Assembly (NCBI GenBank): GCA_009885595.1
Contig: VFKJ01000606.1
Location: 1 to 10,860, forward strand
Direction: 5' to 3'
Length of the DNA stretch: 10,860 nt
Source of the DNA: Myxococcales bacterium
GTDB lineage: Bacteria; Myxococcota; Myxococcia; Myxococcales; Myxococcaceae
Every line of letters starts with the position of its first letter. Position 1 is the stretch's first letter. Both the position numbers and the translations under genes were made by a program. A model generated the notes under the pieces. It made no database searches. It worked only from the letters and a program-made list of their open reading frames with translations, and was not told the origin of the DNA. Below are positions 1 through 6,203 of the stretch, piece by piece.

Positions 1-1
1 A

Positions 2-298
2 GACGGCGCGCTGCTGGTGTGCCCCGAGTGCGCGCACGAGTGGTCGCCCACCGCCGCGGCCGCGGAGGTCGCCGAAGAAGAGGGCCTGGTGGTGAAGGAC
101 GCTCACGGCACCCGCCTGCAGGAAGGCGACTCCGTCACCATCATCAAGGACCTCAAGGTGAAGGGCGCGACCTCCGCGCTCAAGGTCGGCACGAAGATCA
201 AGAACATCCACCTCGTCGAGGGTGATCACAACATCGACTGCAAGATCGACGGCTTCGGCGCCATGGCGATCAAGAGCGAGTTCGTGAAGAAGTCCTGA
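2..298 (+). CDS. yjdM: YjdM/PhnA-family zinc-ribbon protein, 3' part
   Basis: This is the C-terminal 98 residues of a YjdM (formerly PhnA) protein; the start lies left of the window. The visible part begins in the zinc ribbon with the second Cys pair (CPEC, then HEW). It continues into the family's highly conserved small beta domain, with DGDSVTII-like, KDLKVKG, GTKIKNI, LVEGDHNIDCKIDG and KSEFVKK segments that match my memory of the E. coli protein almost word for word. Family members are about 110 residues, so only 10-15 are missing. Despite the old name, YjdM is not a proven phosphonoacetate hydrolase and its role is unsettled. A GTG at position 17 is in frame but lies inside the zinc ribbon, so it is not the start. 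The stop is only 4 nt from the stop of the convergent radical SAM gene. Confidence 0.95.
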   Translation, partial: DGALLVCPECAHEWSPTAAAAEVAEEEGLVVKDAHGTRLQEGDSVTIIKDLKVKGATSALKVGTKIKNIHLVEGDHNIDCKIDGFGAMAIKSEFVKKS

Positions 299-302
299 CT
301 CT

Positions 303-1592
303 TCAGAACTGAATCGTCCGCTCCGCCACGCACTTGTCGGAGAAGTCTTTCCCCGCGTAGAAGTCGCGCCACAGCCGCAGGTAGCCGTCGGTCACCTGCT
401 TGGCCGACATCAGCTTCGGCTCGAACACGCAGTTGGCGTCGTTGTAGTGGCCCCAGTCGCGGTCGATGATCCGGCCTTCCTGTTCCAGCTTCACCCACGA
501 GGGCGTGCCGGGGTAGGGCGTGAAGATGGCGAACTCGGCCTTGGTGATGCCGCTCTTCGCCGCGAACTCGAGCATGCGGTCGACCGTGCCCTCGTCGTCG
601 TCTTCGTTGCCCAGCAGGAACGAGGTGTACGGCTCGATGCCCGCGTCCAGGCTCTTCTTGATCGCGGTGTAGGCGCGCTCGAGGTTCCTCGGGTCCTTGC
701 CGGTGAAGGCGCCCTTGGTGATCGGGTCGAAGCCGCCCACCAGGTAGAACATGTCGACGCCCGCGCTCTTGGCCAGCTTCAGCATGTCGGGCGTCGAGGT
801 GATGATCAGCGGCATCGAGATGCCGATGTAGCTGATGGTCGCCGGCGCGCCCTTCGCCACGATGCGCTCGAACAGCAGGCGCAGCTGCTTCGCGTTCGCC
901 CCGGGGAACCAGCTGGTGTCCTCGGTGAGGCAGGCGCGCTTGCCGTGCTTGTTGAGCTGCTCGAGTTGGCCCACCACGTGATCGATGGAGAAGTGGCGCA
1001 GCGACTTGGTCATCGAGGTCGGCAGCACGCACGCCACGCAGGACATCGGGCAGCCGCGCGAGAGCTGCACCGGGTAGTCGTCGGGCTTGAAGTCGCCCGC
1101 TTCCTTGGCGAGGTAGAGATCGACGCGCGGCATCGGCAGCTTGGTGATGTCGGGGATCTCGGGCGCCTTGTAGCGGGGCTTGAGGCTCTTGCTGCGCACG
1201 TCGGCCAGCACCTGGTGCCAGATGGGCTCGCCTTCGCCCACCACCACCGCGTCGAAGTGCTGCTCGCAGAGGTCCGGCATCATGGTGGGGAAGATGCCGC
1301 CGGCGATGGTCTTCTTGCCCAGCCCGCGGAAGTACGCCGCCAGCTCGATGGCGCGCGTCGCCGCCGGGGTGAAGAAGCTGAAGGCCACCACGTCGGCGTC
1401 GGTCGCGCGGTCCGCCGGCGAGAGCCGGTCGTCGCGGAACTCGAGCTGAATGTCGTCGGGGGTGACGGCCGCCATGGCGGCGATGCCCAGCGAAGGAGAG
1501 CCGAGGTACTCGTTCATCGGCACCCACTTCTTGAGCTCGGGGTGCGCCTCGGCGTGACGCTGGAATCGGGGGTAGACGAAGAGAATCTTCAC
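303..1592 (-). CDS. B12-binding-domain radical SAM enzyme
   Basis: A 429-residue protein. Residues 1-130 form a Rossmann-like cobalamin-binding domain (opening KILFVYPRF, later GSPSLGIAAMA and VVVGEGEP), without the DxHxxG motif of base-off B12 enzymes. The radical SAM core covers about 175-365, with the [4Fe-4S] motif CX3CX2C at C181, C185 and C188 and a PYPGTPSW segment at 359-366. Such enzymes cleave SAM reductively and often catalyse C-methylation or difficult cyclisations; known lipid-related relatives include HpnP. The GTG start at 1592 overlaps the stop of the dehydrogenase gene as GTGA. A GGAGGG ribosome site lies 9 nt upstream (1607-1602), and the protein aligns from its first residue with the domain start. 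It is the last gene of the operon, so its substrate is plausibly an ACP-bound or released acyl chain. The reaction cannot be told from sequence. Confidence 0.94.
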   Translation of the reverse strand: MKILFVYPRFQRHAEAHPELKKWVPMNEYLGSPSLGIAAMAAVTPDDIQLEFRDDRLSPADRATDADVVAFSFFTPAATRAIELAAYFRGLGKKTIAGGIFPTMMPDLCEQHFDAVVVGEGEPIWHQVLADVRSKSLKPRYKAPEIPDITKLPMPRVDLYLAKEAGDFKPDDYPVQLSRGCPMSCVACVLPTSMTKSLRHFSIDHVVGQLEQLNKHGKRACLTEDTSWFPGANAKQLRLLFERIVAKGAPATISYIGISMPLIITSTPDMLKLAKSAGVDMFYLVGGFDPITKGAFTGKDPRNLERAYTAIKKSLDAGIEPYTSFLLGNEDDDEGTVDRMLEFAAKSGITKAEFAIFTPYPGTPSWVKLEQEGRIIDRDWGHYNDANCVFEPKLMSAKQVTDGYLRLWRDFYAGKDFSDKCVAERTIQF

Positions 1593-3022
1593 GGAAGGAC
1601 GCCCTCCAGGAGCGCGGCGGTGAGAACTGCGGTGGGACCTGCGGGCAGGGGTTGAGCCGAGGAGACGGTGATGGCTTCTTCGCGGAGCAGCGCGGCGCAG
1701 GCCTGCTCCACCGGGGTGCGAGCGAGCAGGGTGGCCGCGGTGGCTGCGTCGCGCCACGCCACCGCCCAACCCAGCGCGTGCTGCTGCGCGCGACGATTGA
1801 GCGCGCGAATGCCCGAGCCCATCGCCTCGCGGCGCGCAGTGACGGCCTTCCACAGCGGCGCCAGCACCTCGTCGGTGGGCACCTTCGCGGGCGCCGTCAG
1901 CTCCATCAGGCCTGCGTGCGTGAGCAGCACGTCGTTGGCGCCCTCGAAGATGCGGGTGACGCGCGCGTCGCGCATCAGCACCGCCATGCCGGTGTCTTCG
2001 ATGTAGCCGCTGCCGCCGTGCAGCTGAATGGCGAGGTCGGCGAGCTCGAAGCCGCCCTCGCTGCAGAACACCTTCGAGCTGGTGGTCAGGCGCGAGAGCA
2101 GCTCCCAGTCTTTCTCGGCGGAAGCGGCGGTCTGCACCAGCGCCGACATCCCGTAGGCCACCGCGCTCGCGCGGGCGAGCCGCTGCTGCACGACTTCCTG
2201 CTGAATGAGCGCGCGCTGGAACTGGCGTCGCTGGTGCACGTGCTCGAGGGCGGCCTTGAGCGCGGTGCGCGCGGTCCCCACGCAGCCGGCGGACAGCAGC
2301 ATGCGGCCCCACGACAGCACGTGCGCGAGCTGCGCCGCTCCCTGGCCGGGCTCTCCCAGCACGGCGTCAGGCGCGAGCGTCACGTCTTCGAAGATGAACG
2401 CGCAGGTCGACGAGCCCCGCAGGCCGAGCTTTCGTTCCTCGGGTTGAATGAGCGCGCCGGGTGACTTCGGGTCGACCAAGAGCAGGCTGGTGCCGCGCGC
2501 CGCGCCGCCCAGGCCCGGCGTGCTGGCCGTCACCGTGAGCACGGAGGCGAAGCCCGCGTTGGTGACGTAGAGCTTGGTGCCCGACAGGCGCAGCCGCCCA
2601 TCGGGTCCGGCGACGGCCACGGCCTTGAGCGCGGACAGATCGCTGCCCGCTTCCGGCTCGGTGGTGGCGAACGCCGCGATGGCTTCACCCGCCGCCAGCG
2701 AAGGCAGCCACTTCTCCTGCTGCGCGCGCGTGCCCCAGGCGACCAGCCCGCGGGTGCCCAGGCCCAGGTGCAGGCCCACCGTGGTGGCCACCGAACGATC
2801 GATCTCGGCCAGCGCGATGACGACCCTGGTGGCGTCGACCGCGGTCAGCCCCGCGCCGCCCCACTCGGTGGGCAAGGTGACGCCGAAGAGCCCCAGCTCG
2901 CCCAGCCCCCGCAACACCGCGGGGGGAATGGTGTGCTCGCGGTCGATCTCCAGCGAGCGGATGTTCCCCTTCGCGAAGTCGCGAATGCTGCGGACCAGCG
3001 GCTCGACGACGTCGTCGGTCAT
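1589..3022 (-). CDS. Acyl-CoA dehydrogenase family flavoprotein
   Basis: A 477-residue ACAD-family flavoenzyme, expected to introduce a trans-2,3 double bond into a fatty acyl thioester. The N-terminal helical domain spans about 1-115. The middle beta domain carries the FAD/substrate segment FATTEPEAGSD (118-128) and GTKLYVTNA (148-156). The C-terminal helical domain has RRQFQRAL (265-272), HGGSGYI (335-341) and RIFEGAND with the likely catalytic base E360, matching the IYEGT-type Glu of medium-chain dehydrogenase. The usual Gly of R-x-FG is Gln here. About 95 residues follow the catalytic region, making it longer than the usual 380-400. Its start overlaps the ACP stop (ATGA) and no ribosome site precedes it, so it relies on coupling. 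Position beside a free-standing ACP and an AMP ligase suggests an acyl-ACP substrate rather than acyl-CoA (inference). Confidence 0.95.
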   Translation of the reverse strand: MTDDVVEPLVRSIRDFAKGNIRSLEIDREHTIPPAVLRGLGELGLFGVTLPTEWGGAGLTAVDATRVVIALAEIDRSVATTVGLHLGLGTRGLVAWGTRAQQEKWLPSLAAGEAIAAFATTEPEAGSDLSALKAVAVAGPDGRLRLSGTKLYVTNAGFASVLTVTASTPGLGGAARGTSLLLVDPKSPGALIQPEERKLGLRGSSTCAFIFEDVTLAPDAVLGEPGQGAAQLAHVLSWGRMLLSAGCVGTARTALKAALEHVHQRRQFQRALIQQEVVQQRLARASAVAYGMSALVQTAASAEKDWELLSRLTTSSKVFCSEGGFELADLAIQLHGGSGYIEDTGMAVLMRDARVTRIFEGANDVLLTHAGLMELTAPAKVPTDEVLAPLWKAVTARREAMGSGIRALNRRAQQHALGWAVAWRDAATAATLLARTPVEQACAALLREEAITVSSAQPLPAGPTAVLTAALLEGVLP

Positions 3023-3285
3023 GACGCGGCGGCGGCTTGCTTGAGGGCGAGGTGACGGCGCGCCATCTCCACGGTGCCGGCCACGGTGGTGACCTGCGCC
3101 GCCTCTTCCATCGGCACGTCGAGGTCGAGCTCTTCGGCGAGCATCGAGAGCAGCTCCATCGAGCAGACCGAGTCGAGCCCGAGGTCTTCGCGCAGGCGGT
3201 GTTCCATCTTGATGTCGGGGACTCGAACCACTGAGAGCTGCGCCATCATCTTGAAGATGCGCTGGGTGAGGATGTCGTCGGTCAT
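3019..3285 (-). CDS. Acyl carrier protein
   Basis: An 88-residue discrete ACP (PP-binding domain). The phosphopantetheine attachment site is S39 in the LGLDSV motif (35-40), followed by the helix II sequence SMELLSMLAEELDLDVP typical of carrier proteins. The length and acidic helix II fit a type II carrier, and the last dozen residues are an Ala-rich tail. A GGAGAAG ribosome site sits at 3297-3291, 5 nt before the ATG. The start overlaps the SDR stop (ATGA) and the stop overlaps the dehydrogenase start. It would need a phosphopantetheinyl transferase from elsewhere in the genome. As the middle gene of the operon it is the likely carrier on which the other enzymes act. Confidence 0.95.
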   Translation of the reverse strand: MTDDILTQRIFKMMAQLSVVRVPDIKMEHRLREDLGLDSVCSMELLSMLAEELDLDVPMEEAAQVTTVAGTVEMARRHLALKQAAAAS

Positions 3286-4286
3286 GCGGACTTCTCCGGG
3301 CGTGGGCGTTGGAGGAGACCCATTCGCAGGGCCCACGAGTCCCATGCGTCGAGGGTGTCGGAAAGCGGCCGGTACGTCAGGCCGAGACTGCGGGAACGCG
3401 AGGCGTCGAGCCTCGGTGAGTGAACGATGAGGTCGACCAGCTCGCGAGCGAGCGCGGCGCGGCCCCCGGTCTTCTGGGCCTCGTGCTCCTGCTCGTCGGC
3501 GAGCACGCGGGCCGCTTCTGCTTCCAGCGCGCGCGGCGGCGGCGGGGCGCCATAGCGGGCCGCCAGCATCACCAGCAGCTCGTGCGCGTCGAACGCCTCG
3601 TTGGCGAGAATGAGCCGCTCTGGCGGGGCGCTGGAGGTGGCCAGCAGCACCAGCGCCTGCCCCACGTCGCGCGCGTCCACCGTGGTGATGTAACCCCTGG
3701 GGTGCGGCGGAGGCACGCCGCGGGCCGTGGCCACCAGCAGCGCCGAGGTCCCGACCTTCCAGTCGAAGGGGCCCAGGCACGCAGCGGGACACGCCACCAC
3801 CACCTCGAGCCGGCCCTCGTCACGCAGCCGGTGCTCCAGGTTCCACTTGAGCGCGTGGTAGGTGCCCCACTCGGGGCACACCGCGAAGAGGTCACCTTCG
3901 TTCGAGGGCGCGGCGTCGCGCGGAGCGACGGTCGCGGTGCTGGAGACGAAGACGAGCCTGGGCACCTTCGAGGCGACCGCGGCGTCGAGCACGGCCTCGA
4001 GCTCGGCGAGCCCCCGCGCGATGGTCTCCTGGGGCTCGGTGGAGAAGCGGGGGTAGTGCGCCGCCGCGTGCACCACCACGTCGGCGCCGCGGAACGCTTC
4101 GCGCAGGGTCTCGGGCTGGGTGAAGTCGGTCACCACCAGCGGCGCGCCCAGGCCGCGCAGGCCCAGCACGTTGCCGCGGGGGCGCCGGCCGCAGCGGGGC
4201 TTGAGGCCCGCGTCGAGGAAGGCGCGCACGGTGTTGAGCCCGAGAAAACCACCGGCGCCCAGCACGACGACTTCGGGGCTCTTCAT
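3282..4286 (-). CDS. NAD(P)-dependent epimerase/dehydratase-like extended SDR
   Basis: A 334-residue extended short-chain dehydrogenase. The N-terminal Rossmann motif is GAGGFLG (10-16, GxxGxxG spacing). HAAAHY (73-78) and FVSSTATV (113-120) follow the usual strand pattern, and S115/S116 with Y143-H-A-L-K147 supply the catalytic Ser and YxxxK. TTVDARDVGQA (201-211) is the conserved segment before the substrate-binding lobe. Arginines at 34-35 after the second strand may favour NADP(H). It resembles the dihydroflavonol-reductase/HpnA-like branch, which includes ketone reductases as well as sugar epimerases. In this operon, a reductase or dehydrogenase of a beta-keto, hydroxy or aldehyde group is more likely than sugar epimerisation (inference). 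It overlaps both neighbours by 4 nt; AAGGTGG just upstream of the ATG can serve as ribosome site. Confidence 0.93.
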   Translation of the reverse strand: MKSPEVVVLGAGGFLGLNTVRAFLDAGLKPRCGRRPRGNVLGLRGLGAPLVVTDFTQPETLREAFRGADVVVHAAAHYPRFSTEPQETIARGLAELEAVLDAAVASKVPRLVFVSSTATVAPRDAAPSNEGDLFAVCPEWGTYHALKWNLEHRLRDEGRLEVVVACPAACLGPFDWKVGTSALLVATARGVPPPHPRGYITTVDARDVGQALVLLATSSAPPERLILANEAFDAHELLVMLAARYGAPPPPRALEAEAARVLADEQEHEAQKTGGRAALARELVDLIVHSPRLDASRSRSLGLTYRPLSDTLDAWDSWALRMGLLQRPRPEKSA

Positions 4287-5911
4287 GACGCCACCTTGTT
4301 CGCGGGCGCCGCCAGCAAGCCCGCTGCGACGGCCTTGCGCTTCACCTTGCCGCTGGTGGTGCGCGGCATCGTGCCCGCGGGGACGAACTCGATGACGTCG
4401 GCGCGCACGCCCAGCACCTTGAGCAGCTCGCCCTTGATGAGCATCGGGTCGATCGCGCCCGACACCCTGCGCAGCTCGACCACCACCACCAGCCCTTCGC
4501 TGCCTTGCGCCGCGTCGGGGCGCGACACCGCGGCGACGCCGTTGGGGGTGGTCTCCACCATGCCGGCCACCACCCGCTCGATGTCGTAGGGGTGGAACTT
4601 GCGGCCCGATTGAATGACGAGCTCCTTCTCGCGCCCGGTGACGTAGACGGTGCCGTTCTTCACCACGCCTAAGTCGCCCGTGCGCAGCCAGTCGCCGCGC
4701 ATGGTGGCGGCGGTGGCGTCGGCGTGCTCGAAGTAGTGGTCCATCACCGTGGGCCCGCGCACGCACAGCTCGCCTTCTTCGCCCTCGCGCTTCACCTGAC
4801 CGTCGGCGTCCGCCACGCACAGCTCGATGCCGGGCAGCACGCCGCCGTTCGCGGGGACGGCACGGCCTTCGATCTCGAGGTCAGGCCGCGGCGCCTCGGG
4901 CACCGAGAACGCCACCCCCAGGGTCGCCTCGGCCAGCCCATAGACGCAGAGCATCGCGTTGGGCTTGAAGCCCGCGGCCGCGAACTTGGCGATGAAGCCA
5001 TCGAGGGTGGTGCGGTGAATCGGCTCGCTGCCGTTGAGCGCGCAGCGCAGCGACGAGAGGTCGAGCCCCTCGGGGTTCACCCGGCGCACCAGCAGCTCCC
5101 AGGCGAAGTTGGGCCCGACGGTGAGCGTGGCGCGCTCACTGGAGACGAGGTCGAGCCACTTGCGCGGCCGCATCAGGAAGTCGCCGGGCCGCAGCACGTG
5201 CACCGGGAAGCGCGCCACCAGCGAGGTGAGCAGCACCCCGACCAGCCCCATGTCGTGGAAGAAGGGCAGCCACGACACCCCCACGTCAGCGGGACCGAGC
5301 TGCAGCGCGCTCGCCATCGCGCGGGAAGAGCCCAGCGCCGCGCGTTGGGAGATGACCGCCCCGCGCGGGTCGCCCGTCGAGCCCGAGGTGAACTGCATGA
5401 AGGCGGCCGCGAGCGCAGGGTTCGGCACAGAGAGCGGCGCCAGCGGGGCGGTCACCGTGGGCGCACCCCAGTCGATGGTGGCGCACCCCGGAGTGGTGGC
5501 GAGCACGTCGAGCTTCGCGCGCTGCAACACCGGCCGCAGCGCTTCGATCAGCCGCTCTGGCGCGCCGTCCACCACGGGCCAGGGGAGCGGCACCGCCACC
5601 GCGCCCAGCGCCTGCGCGGCGAAGAAGGCGCCGACGAACTCGGGGCTGTTGGGCAGCAGCACGCCGACCCGCTTCACGCCGGCAGGCACCGCCGCCTGGA
5701 AGGCCGCGGCCCAACCGAGGGCGCGCTCAGCGATCTCCCCACGGCTGAAGCTGGTGCGCACCGCCCCGACGTGGAAGATGAGCCAGGGCGCGCTGGTGTC
5801 GCCCGACCGCAGCTCGTCCCACAATGAAGAGGCCGCGCCGGTGGGGCAGTCAGGCCCACGAAGCCAGGCCTCGGGCGGGTTGCCATCTTGATCGGTGGAG
5901 CGGTGGTGCAT
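4283..5911 (-). CDS. Fatty-acyl-AMP ligase-like adenylating enzyme
   Basis: A 542-residue ANL-superfamily enzyme that would convert a carboxylic acid and ATP to acyl-AMP and pass it to the operon's ACP. Motifs in order: P-loop FTSGSTGDPRG (174-184, with Arg183 where Lys is usual); WLPFFHDMGLVG (214-225) and VGPNFAWELLVRRV (265-278), which are strongly FAAL-like; YGLAE (324-328); GDWLRTGD (406-413); and the C-terminal SGKVKR with the predicted catalytic Lys522. The stretch where FAALs carry their specific insertion (about 335-358) looks short, so a CoA-ligase activity is not excluded. The ATG at 5911 is chosen because GGGAAG lies just upstream and because the upstream in-frame extension to 6082 is not protein-like. 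It is the first gene of the operon and overlaps the SDR gene by ATGA. Confidence 0.92.
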   Translation of the reverse strand: MHHRSTDQDGNPPEAWLRGPDCPTGAASSLWDELRSGDTSAPWLIFHVGAVRTSFSRGEIAERALGWAAAFQAAVPAGVKRVGVLLPNSPEFVGAFFAAQALGAVAVPLPWPVVDGAPERLIEALRPVLQRAKLDVLATTPGCATIDWGAPTVTAPLAPLSVPNPALAAAFMQFTSGSTGDPRGAVISQRAALGSSRAMASALQLGPADVGVSWLPFFHDMGLVGVLLTSLVARFPVHVLRPGDFLMRPRKWLDLVSSERATLTVGPNFAWELLVRRVNPEGLDLSSLRCALNGSEPIHRTTLDGFIAKFAAAGFKPNAMLCVYGLAEATLGVAFSVPEAPRPDLEIEGRAVPANGGVLPGIELCVADADGQVKREGEEGELCVRGPTVMDHYFEHADATAATMRGDWLRTGDLGVVKNGTVYVTGREKELVIQSGRKFHPYDIERVVAGMVETTPNGVAAVSRPDAAQGSEGLVVVVELRRVSGAIDPMLIKGELLKVLGVRADVIEFVPAGTMPRTTSGKVKRKAVAAGLLAAPANKVAS

Positions 5912-6203
5912 GACTTCCCGTGCAGTTGAGGGACACCCATCAGCACAGGGCGGCGAGTCGCAGCCTTGACCGAAGTCACGTCTTCGCGCAGGTCTTTTTG
6001 ACGACGGCCCACAAGAAGTGCTGATGGAGACGCAGAGGCTGCACTCTGCAAGCGGGGTGCCCACCTCGGACCACCTGTCCATCTGGAGGGACCGAATCTC
6101 TCAAACGGGACCCCGCTTCACCTTCAGGCGCCACGTTTCAGCACCATGGCCGGGAACGCGACCTGCTCTGGGAGGCCGGCCTCACTCGTTCCCCGGAGGC
6201 CCC
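5912..6203. promoter_or_regulatory. Divergent intergenic region between the acyl-ACP operon and the lipoprotein gene
   Basis: These 292 bp separate two divergent starts and must hold both promoters. I see no convincing gene. A TTGACG hexamer at 5998-6003 could be a plus-strand -35 box, but no good -10 follows at 16-18 nt. TTGACC at 5966-5971 is equally unsupported. A dyad TGAC-N4-GTCA at 5967-5978 could be a regulator site. A perfect 12-bp palindrome lies at 6172-6183 close to the lipoprotein ribosome site. The promoters themselves cannot be placed with confidence. Confidence 0.5.
6178..6201 (+). promoter_or_regulatory. Possible hairpin covering the lipoprotein gene's ribosome binding site
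   Basis: The lipoprotein ribosome site GGAGG is at 6195-6199, 4 nt before the ATG. GGCCTC at 6178-6183 can pair with GAGGCC at 6196-6201, a 6-bp stem with a 12-nt loop that would hide the site. A second copy of GGAGGCC at 6171-6177 precedes it and could compete for the same GGCCTC arm. The pairing is seen in the sequence; a regulatory role is inference, and chance is possible in DNA this rich in GC. Confidence 0.3.

Larger units (their letters stand above)
303..5911 (-). other. Five-gene acyl-ACP tailoring operon (ligase-SDR-ACP-dehydrogenase-radical SAM)
   Basis: Five minus-strand genes run without a gap from 5911 down to 303. Each junction is a 4-nt overlap of start and stop: ATGA at 4286-4283, 3285-3282 and 3022-3019, and GTGA at 1592-1589. 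This strongly implies one transcript and coupled translation. The unit is bounded by a divergent gene upstream and a convergent gene downstream, so it probably contains exactly these five genes. The families suggest activation of a carboxylic acid, attachment to a dedicated ACP, redox changes on the tethered chain, and a radical step. The operon structure is seen directly; the pathway is inferred. Confidence 0.85.

Noticed and set aside
447..1655. Plus-strand open frame (402 codons) opposite the radical SAM gene
   Set aside because: Low-complexity Arg/Ala/His/Gly translation with no family resemblance, fully antisense to a well-supported gene.
1593..2312. Upstream extension of the radical SAM frame to 2312
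   Set aside because: This part lies inside the dehydrogenase gene in another frame and is Arg/Ala-rich nonsense. GTG 1592 overlaps the upstream stop and begins the B12 domain.
3420..5827. Long plus-strand open frames opposite the SDR and ligase genes
   Set aside because: They show the same GC-driven shadow composition and have no motifs or plausible ribosome sites.
5998..6026. Sigma-70 promoter from TTGACG at 5998
   Set aside because: The -35 match is good, but no -10-like hexamer lies at 16-18 nt, so it was not called as a promoter.
5912..6082. N-terminal extension of the ligase to 6082
   Set aside because: The extra 57 residues are Cys/Arg/Ser-rich and unlike the family. The ATG at 5911 has a ribosome site and family-length protein follows.
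6018..6203. Earlier start of the lipoprotein at 6018
   Set aside because: It would bury the signal peptide and lipobox; ATG 6204 has GGAGG at the right distance.
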